Assembly: GCA_007644065.1 (NCBI GenBank)
Contig: VJWN01000013.1
Coordinates: 682,001-746,000 of the forward strand
Length of the DNA: 64,000 nt
Reading direction: 5' to 3'
From: Margaritispora aquatica
Lineage: Eukaryota; Ascomycota; Leotiomycetes; Helotiales; Discinellaceae
Position numbers and translations under genes: made by a program. This document shows, piece after piece, positions 57,801-64,000 of the stretch (the first letter of the stretch is position 1; every line of letters starts with the position of its first letter). The notes below the pieces were generated by a model, which was not told where the DNA came from, did not search any database, and saw only the letters and a list, made by a program, of their open reading frames with translations.

Positions 57801-60800
57801 ATTTAGAAGGAATGATGTGAGATGCGATAATGTTGTATCTAAGTGTCACATTATTTTCTTGACTCCCTCTCTAAAACGAAGTCCTATCCGAGATCTTCAT
57901 TCTTGAACTATATGGAAATAAGCTATGTACAATTCGCACAGCAGCTGAACGCCACACAAAGAAACCACTTCTGCCATCTGAACAATGTCTCATCGCCACT
58001 CCTCAGTCGCTCCATATGCCTCGTCGTTAGCGTCCTTACCAATTCCGTTTGTTTGGAGCACACTATCTCTGTACTCCTCTGTCCTGCTGAGTGATTCGCG
58101 GTCACAATCCAAGCTTCGCTCTCGATGCAATGAGTCGGCTTGCTGTTCGCTTCGCTGCCCTTGTGCTGTTGTGTTGAGGTTTGCATCTCGATTCGAACTT
58201 CCCTGCCGTGAGATCAAAAGCGACTCGGCACAATCCAATGTTATCCATACACATGATGCTAATGGCATGACCGTAGTGATGGCTAATGATTGTATGTCGT
58301 GATCGAGGATTGGATTTTTGAAGTTGATGGAAGCATTGTGCTTGTCTGCTTATCTCGTTAGCGAGCGAAGTTTTTCTCAACACCAGAGACCTACCGGAGG
58401 ATAAACACCAACCTTCATCCTGCCCGTTGCGTTTGTCAAGGAAGGAGGCATACAGAGTCTTCGTCATGATCACTGTCATTGCTCTTAGCTGCTATCTTGG
58501 CACGACTTTAGCAAAGTTTACCCTCAATGGAGAAGAACAAAATGACAGAGGTCATCTCTTCTTCACTCAGATTCCTTCGAAGCACCGCGTCGAGTGTCAA
58601 GTCTGACATTATTAAATTTCTGCCGATAAATAAATTGTTGCTGGTACTGTTACTTGAATCTGCATTGTCCAAGTGATGGAGCAATGTTTCTCTTGTAAGG
58701 TTTCCCAACCAACCTTACCACTTCCACACTCTCCGCGACTCCTCTCAAACAATCATTGGCATTCTGTAACTAGTCATCCACTCGGACATCCTTGCCTGCT
58801 TACCATGAACAGAAAGCCTTAGGAGGAGGAAGAAGGAAAACCATGCCCTGACTCCGCTTCATGCCCGAGCTCTTTCCTACGCTTTACAACTGGCAAGATG
58901 AATCGGAGCTGTGCTGCAAGCAAGCAGACTGAGATGGCAAGATGTGACTGAAGAAGCATGAGGTCAACGTAGAAAAGCTTGGATACGGTTCGAGGTGGCA
59001 TCCGGACAAGGGGAAACGCCAGAAGTGCGAGCTGGGATGTGTGGAGATTGGTGATATAGGCAAGCTATGAGGTACAAAGATCTTTTGGGGAGACAAAGCC
59101 GAGGCCAGGTAAGATGGAATTTGAGCCAAGCGTGCAGTCGCCTCACAGTCTCACCACGGTGCCTTCTAAGCGTTGTGGTGGTCTGTGTGTGGGTGTGGTG
59201 TTGACTCAACACCATGTAAGTCTTACTATGCAGCAAGAAAGACTTGATTGCCACATTACTACTCTGAACCACTAAATCTATTTCCTAAAAATCGATTGAA
59301 TATGATATTCTATAGGCTTCGAGCAAATCTTCCTGTCTTACAATGGAAACATTCAAGTGTTAGGATTGGAAATGAGAGCCCGCAATATCCAACCAAAGAT
59401 CTACCCTGCTTGACCTATATGCAAATCTTCACCGGCATCCAAACATACCTGTGATTGCAAACTGACTCATCTGTGGAAGCTCGTTGTCAAGCATGCAAGG
59501 TATGAGGAGTCGATGCCGGCTTCACGTCGAACATCCCGTTGCACGTTGGTGTCTTCTCAGAGGAGAACGAGGGTATGGAGATTAGCAAACCCCAGAGACA
59601 GCCCTTAAAAAAAACACCGGCAGCAGACGAGCCATGTATCTTAGATTCGTGCCGGCTTGTGGCAGATAAACAAATCGTTTGCTTCTCTCCGTTGGGCCAC
59701 TAAGTAGCTGGGCTCTGTGGCGTCGTGCTTGGTCGCCGATACTCCTATAGTCCAAGACCGCTGAACGGGGAACGCATTCCGTGAGACTGTTGGCGTCTGG
59801 CGAAGTACTGGATGGCATCTTGTCGTACCTGTTCTGCAGCGACGGGGAGAGCGGAAGCAGTAATTGGAAATCCTAAGCGAGAGCTCTGCAAGCTAGGTTG
59901 GGGCAACTGTAACATCTGTCATATTCAGGCACGCATGGGAACGTTGCTTTTTATGATATAGCAATCTTGAAAGTGGGAGATGGGTTGACGTGTGGCCATG
60001 TTTTCTTGGTGGATGCTCTCGCTGTTGACAAAACAGCAGAAGGGTTGTACTCGGATATGCCATCCAGCAAACGAGACGATGGTCACAAAAGTAGAGTGTT
60101 GCTTGAGTACGGACGTGATAAGCGGTAAAGTGATATTAGTCTATTCTGAGCCATTGGAAGTGTCTCTTTGTAACGTTTGCTAGACTACAGTGTCCATGTG
60201 CCGTGGAGTTTCCTCCATAGTTTCCCCCAGCAGATGACCCCAACAACATTGAATTCCAACCAGCTCTAAAGTCCTTGTTATTCGTAGCACAGATCCTCTA
60301 CGGAAGTCGAGTTGTATCGTGATCGCAGAATATCACTGAACTCTGTCTAGGAAGGATGGCGAATGACAGGAACGTTGTAATGATTAGTGGTGTCCACGAA
60401 GCTGAGTAGGATAAACAGTTGTCGTCCCCTCAACGTATCTGCTGCTATGTAAGTTTCCTTTCACTTCAACATGATTCCTAGGTCCCAAGCTTGATATGGT
60501 ATTTGTATGCGCGATCTTGATAATCTTTGGGGGTTCCTCGTGCGTGGATTCGACATTCGACAGATGGACCTCGGCGACCTTTTAGGGCAGCCAACCTGTC
60601 AAGATGTTCGAGAAACTAGATACGCAGAACTTTTTTGAGAACTTGAAACTCAAATAAAAGATTTCGAAGCGACGAGTTTGCGATTTTTGCTCTGTCAACT
60701 GCGTAGAACTCTCCTAAGAAGAGAGGCGAGGTCGGCCGGCTTGAATGTACTGAGTAGTGTGCTCGAATTCATTAAAATTATTTACTATCTCCTAGAGATT

Positions 60801-62472
60801 CTTGTCTATCTAGATTAGGCAAAGAATATGCCTTGCAGCCTAATTTTCTCTATTCCCGGTGAGTCAAAGGGGTCGAAAACACACAGCTTTCCCACATTCA
60901 TGAATATTATTCGCGAGAACGCCTCGCTTGTTAGACATGACCTTCTTGTCGCGACGTGCAAACACACCATAATCTCCCCGAAAAAAAATTTGTTTGCATA
61001 CCCTTTAATTCTTTTCATGCATCATCATAATTTTCACACTGCGCAATTTCGGCAGGAGTTTAGGAAAATACCCTTTCCTGTATATTAACAGGCCAGAAAG
61101 CTGCATGGGAAATTGCGCCACTTTTTGACGGTTGGATTCAAGGCTACCAAACCTAAGAATAAGCTCTGATCCCTGAAGGGGACAGAAAATATTGTGTGTG
61201 TGTGTGTGTGTGGTCGTTTTGTTGGCCTTTAAGGGGCGCATGTTGGGTTTGGAATTTAGTCAGCCTTGTTGAAGTTTTAGGCCTCGTTCTTCTCCTCTAC
61301 AATGCCATCCAGTGAGAAATTTTTTTTTTTCTCTTGCGATGTGATTCTTTTGACAACAATTAGAAGCTTTCTATCTATGACCAGTGTGCAGAGCAAGTAA
61401 GTCGCAATTTGAAGATCTCCTTGTTGTGGTGCGAATTGAAATTCGGAGTTAATGCAATTAGATGAGGTCTCCGCGACGAACCCATACGTGTTCCCAAAAT
61501 TTATCGATAATCAACAGAAAGCTTACTACATCTCAGGTTTAAACATAGCACCGAATCCCTATCAACGTTGAGTCGAATGAATGGCATACACACAAGACTG
61601 TCTTAGTTAGGAGGTGTCTCATTAAGCCTATTACCGTCGATATCTTCGAATATACGGACTGGACGCGAATAGAAGAGAGCATGACACTCTCCTCAATGCA
61701 TAAAGCTCACACCTAAGTGCATTTCATCGAAATCAAGTCGTGAAGGAAAGGATATTGCCATCAGAAAGGCATCCGAAAGGAACACAACACATGGTAGGTG
61801 TCATCTCGCTCGTGGGCAATGAGATGAGCGGCTTTTGGAGCTGACATGATAATTGCAAGCTGCCTTGATCTTTGGCATTGGAGTTTACAATTTATAGGCG
61901 ATATTGAGGAATTGAGCAGCCTAGTGGTATTGACTCTCCTCAACAACGCTATTACTGCACATACATATTTCACTGTTCATACTTTGGATCTACGTCTGAT
62001 CTCGCATTAGTCTTCCTTCTACTTCCGTACACTCAGCACTGATTCAAAAAGTCTCCTGAGAGTTTCGGGGCGCTCGCGCCGAGCTGCAGCACTGTTTCTT
62101 AAGGGTCCAAAATAAAGTTTGGACTAGGTCTGCAATAAGCTGATGTCAGCTACGCGAGACACGAAGAGCACTCCGCAGATACGTCAACAGAAGACGTCAA
62201 CGGATATCATGGCTTTTCTCTCCTATTCTTGTAGGTTTCTGTAGAAGCGCAAGCGTTGATGATGGATGTGGTCATCGGACCTCGATCCTTATCACCGTTC
62301 TCTATTGCAGCTTAAGGAATGCTTTCATTTATAGGAGCTGAGCCATTTGTACATACATATATGGTAGACATTCATTTCAATTTAATGTCAATTTTGTCAA
62401 CCAAAGGTGCCAGACCAAACCAGTCCAGTGTGTATTACCATTGAACTACTATCTTCGAATCGTGTTATCAAA
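54875..62472. other. 7.6 kb gene desert
   Basis: I could not support any gene here on either strand. The longest frame (56998-57609 minus, 203 codons from an ATG) has no motif, no family resemblance and random-looking composition. A (TG)n run lies at 61193-61212. The GC content is normal, so this is not a RIP island. It could be a long regulatory region of the transporter at 62473 or host unrecognised noncoding transcripts. Confidence 0.5.
61193..61212. repeat. (TG)10 microsatellite
   Basis: Ten uninterrupted TG units in the gene desert. Confidence 0.85.
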
Positions 62473-64000
62473 ATGGCGACACTGCGCCCCATCCCAGCTA
62501 ATCGAAGAACAACGAGCATATCCAATCTCGGCCTCGAACAGCAAGAGACACATGAGCATCATCTCTATGATGGCTTCCCAGATTATCGCATGCAATATGA
62601 CCGCCATGTCACTTCAGAAAGCTTTCTCGAAAAAGCACGAACTACACCTGATGATCCTCGATCTCTCGCAATCCGCTCTACTCGATTACCTCCTGTTTTT
62701 AATCACCCATTGCGACATATTGAGACTACTCCAGATGTCATTGTGGAGTTTGAAGGACCAGATGATCCATATCGGCCCATGAATTGGCCTTTCAAGAAGA
62801 AAGCTTACACAACACTTATCTACGGAATGATGACCATGGGCTCCGCGTGGGGAAGTAGTATTTACTCATCAGTCACTGGTGAGGTGGCAGAGAAATTTGA
62901 TGTTGCACCTGTTGTTTCTACGTTGGGATTGACGCTGTATATGTTCGGGTACTCCTCCGTCAATGAACTCTACTGTGTAGCATACGCTGATGTGTTTTGA
63001 AGCTTTGGTACGGGACCACTCATTTGGGTACCACTAAGCGAAGTATTCGGTCGTCGAGCAGCAGTTCTACCTCCATATTTCATCGGCGCCTGCTTTGCTT
63101 TCGCAAGCGCTTCCTCGAAAGACTTCCAATCCCTCATGATAACTCGCTTCGTTGGGGGTTTCTTTGCCAGTGCACCGGTTACAAACACTGGCGGAGTATT
63201 GGGAGATTTATGGACCCCAGCTCAGCGAGGGGCGGCCATTGCCTCATACTCGATGGCAGTTGCAGGAGGACCGCTTCTTGCTCCAATTGTTGGTGGAGCA
63301 ATTGCTGATAGCTATCTTTCATGGAGATGGACTGAATATGTAAGCTTCCACTTATTTTACGAAGCATATGTACTCATATTTCCAGATAACCGGAATTCTT
63401 ATGCTATTTCTCCTCGTACTCGCGATCTTGTTCGTCGATGAAACATACGGGCCTTCTCTCTTGGTATACAAAGCTCGCAGACTGCGGCACGAGAAAGGAA
63501 ATTGGGCCTTGCATGCAAAGCACGAGGAGTGGGACATCTCAATCGGACAGCTCGCCTCCAAGTATTGTGTCCGACCGTTTCAAATACTTGGTACTCCAAT
63601 TGCTGCAGCTATGGCTACCTATGCTTCTTTCGTATACGGGATTCTCTATCTCTGCTTTGCTGCCTTTCCAATCGAATACGAAGAGCGACGGGGTTGGAAT
63701 CATCTACTGGGATCTCTACCTTTCATCGCAGTCCTACTAGGCTGCATCGCAGGTGCGGTTGGAAACACCTTGAACTCCAATTATTACATCTCGCGTGTCA
63801 AGGAGAACAATGGCCGACCAGTTCCCGAAGCAAGACTACCTCCGATGATGGTAGGCGCGGTTGTCTTTCCTAGTGGGATGTTCATATTCGGATGGACAAG
63901 CGCAAATGATGTCTTCTGGTTTCCAAGCTGTATCGGCGCGTTCATGATCGGGTTTGGATTTGTCACTATCTTTCAGTGTGCTCTCAATTACCTGATCGAC
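62473..64000 (+). CDS. MFS transporter, drug:H+ antiporter type, partial at right edge
   Basis: The model is join(62473..62948,63003..63339,63386..>64000), 476 residues in the window. Introns of 54 nt (GTACTC, CTGAT, TGAAG) and 46 nt (GTAAGC, TTCCAG) keep the frame. After a cytosolic N-terminus of about 110 residues (EFEGPDDPYRPMNWPFKKK is the usual DHA1 entry motif), membrane helices begin. Signature motifs: PLSEVFGRR in the loop between helices 2 and 3, FFASAPVTNTGGVLGDLW with antiporter-type Gly/Pro spacing, and SWRWTEY before the helix 6 region. RR-GWNHLLGSLPF and MFIFGWTSANDVFW mark helices 8-10. The pattern is that of fungal polyamine/azole-type DHA1 exporters. A substrate cannot be inferred. 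The last helices lie beyond the window. Confidence 0.9.

Noticed and set aside
1..64000. CRISPR arrays, operons, secondary-metabolite cluster, rRNA
   Set aside because: No regularly spaced repeats, no polyketide or peptide synthetase or tailoring-enzyme group, and no rRNA-like sequence. The single MFS exporter and single hydrolase are 7.6 kb apart and do not make a cluster.

Overview
The window is nuclear DNA from a filamentous ascomycete (Pezizomycotina; a leotiomycete would fit, but that is an inference). The signs are many 45-70 nt introns with GTRNGT-type donors and CTAAC/CTGAC-type branch sites, fungus-specific families (2EXR, HET, SRPK-like kinase, U3 snoRNA-associated protein, DHA-type MFS transporter), and a roughly 5.5 kb AT island that looks mutated by repeat-induced point mutation (RIP).

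Layout. 0-3.8 kb is gene-poor: an exon of a membrane protein crosses the left edge, then come relics of a GT69 (CMT1-like) mannosyltransferase and of a zinc-cluster protein. 3.8-6.5 kb holds a large multi-pass membrane protein. 7.4-8.15 kb is a MITE-like element with 24-bp terminal inverted repeats. 8.9-23.3 kb is the dense housekeeping block: a 2EXR protein, an FRDIGG-type phosphatase, a coiled-coil protein with an internal stop or intron puzzle, the spliceosomal protein Rds3/PHF5 head-to-head with a pinin-domain protein, a small unknown protein, an SRPK-like kinase, a mitochondrial Sel1/TPR-like protein and a U3 snoRNA-associated (Utp16/Bud21-like) protein. Three of these (Rds3, pinin, SRPK) belong to the splicing or SR-protein world and one to rRNA processing.

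23.3-29.7 kb is dominated by a Ty1/Copia retrotransposon on the minus strand. It is heavily mutated, but its two 219-bp LTRs still match in length. 29.8-37.7 kb is accessory: a HET-domain gene with a frameshifted start, a gene with three internal repeats, and a WSC-like single-pass surface sensor. 39-45.5 kb has three genes of unknown function; two of them (a membrane protein and a 638-residue MGSAVSS-start protein) are divergent and bracketed by two diverged copies of one dispersed repeat. 48.1-54.9 kb has a C2H2 protein, a 979-residue RING-like/RS-rich protein and an HSL-type alpha/beta hydrolase. 54.9-62.4 kb is a gene desert, followed by an MFS drug:H+ antiporter-type transporter that runs off the right edge.

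A recurring oddity is GC-AG introns: two clear cases (Rds3, and the unknown gene at 39.0 kb) and one probable case (the hydrolase). All exon models were built by hand from reading frames, splice signals and family resemblance; none was tested against transcripts or a database.
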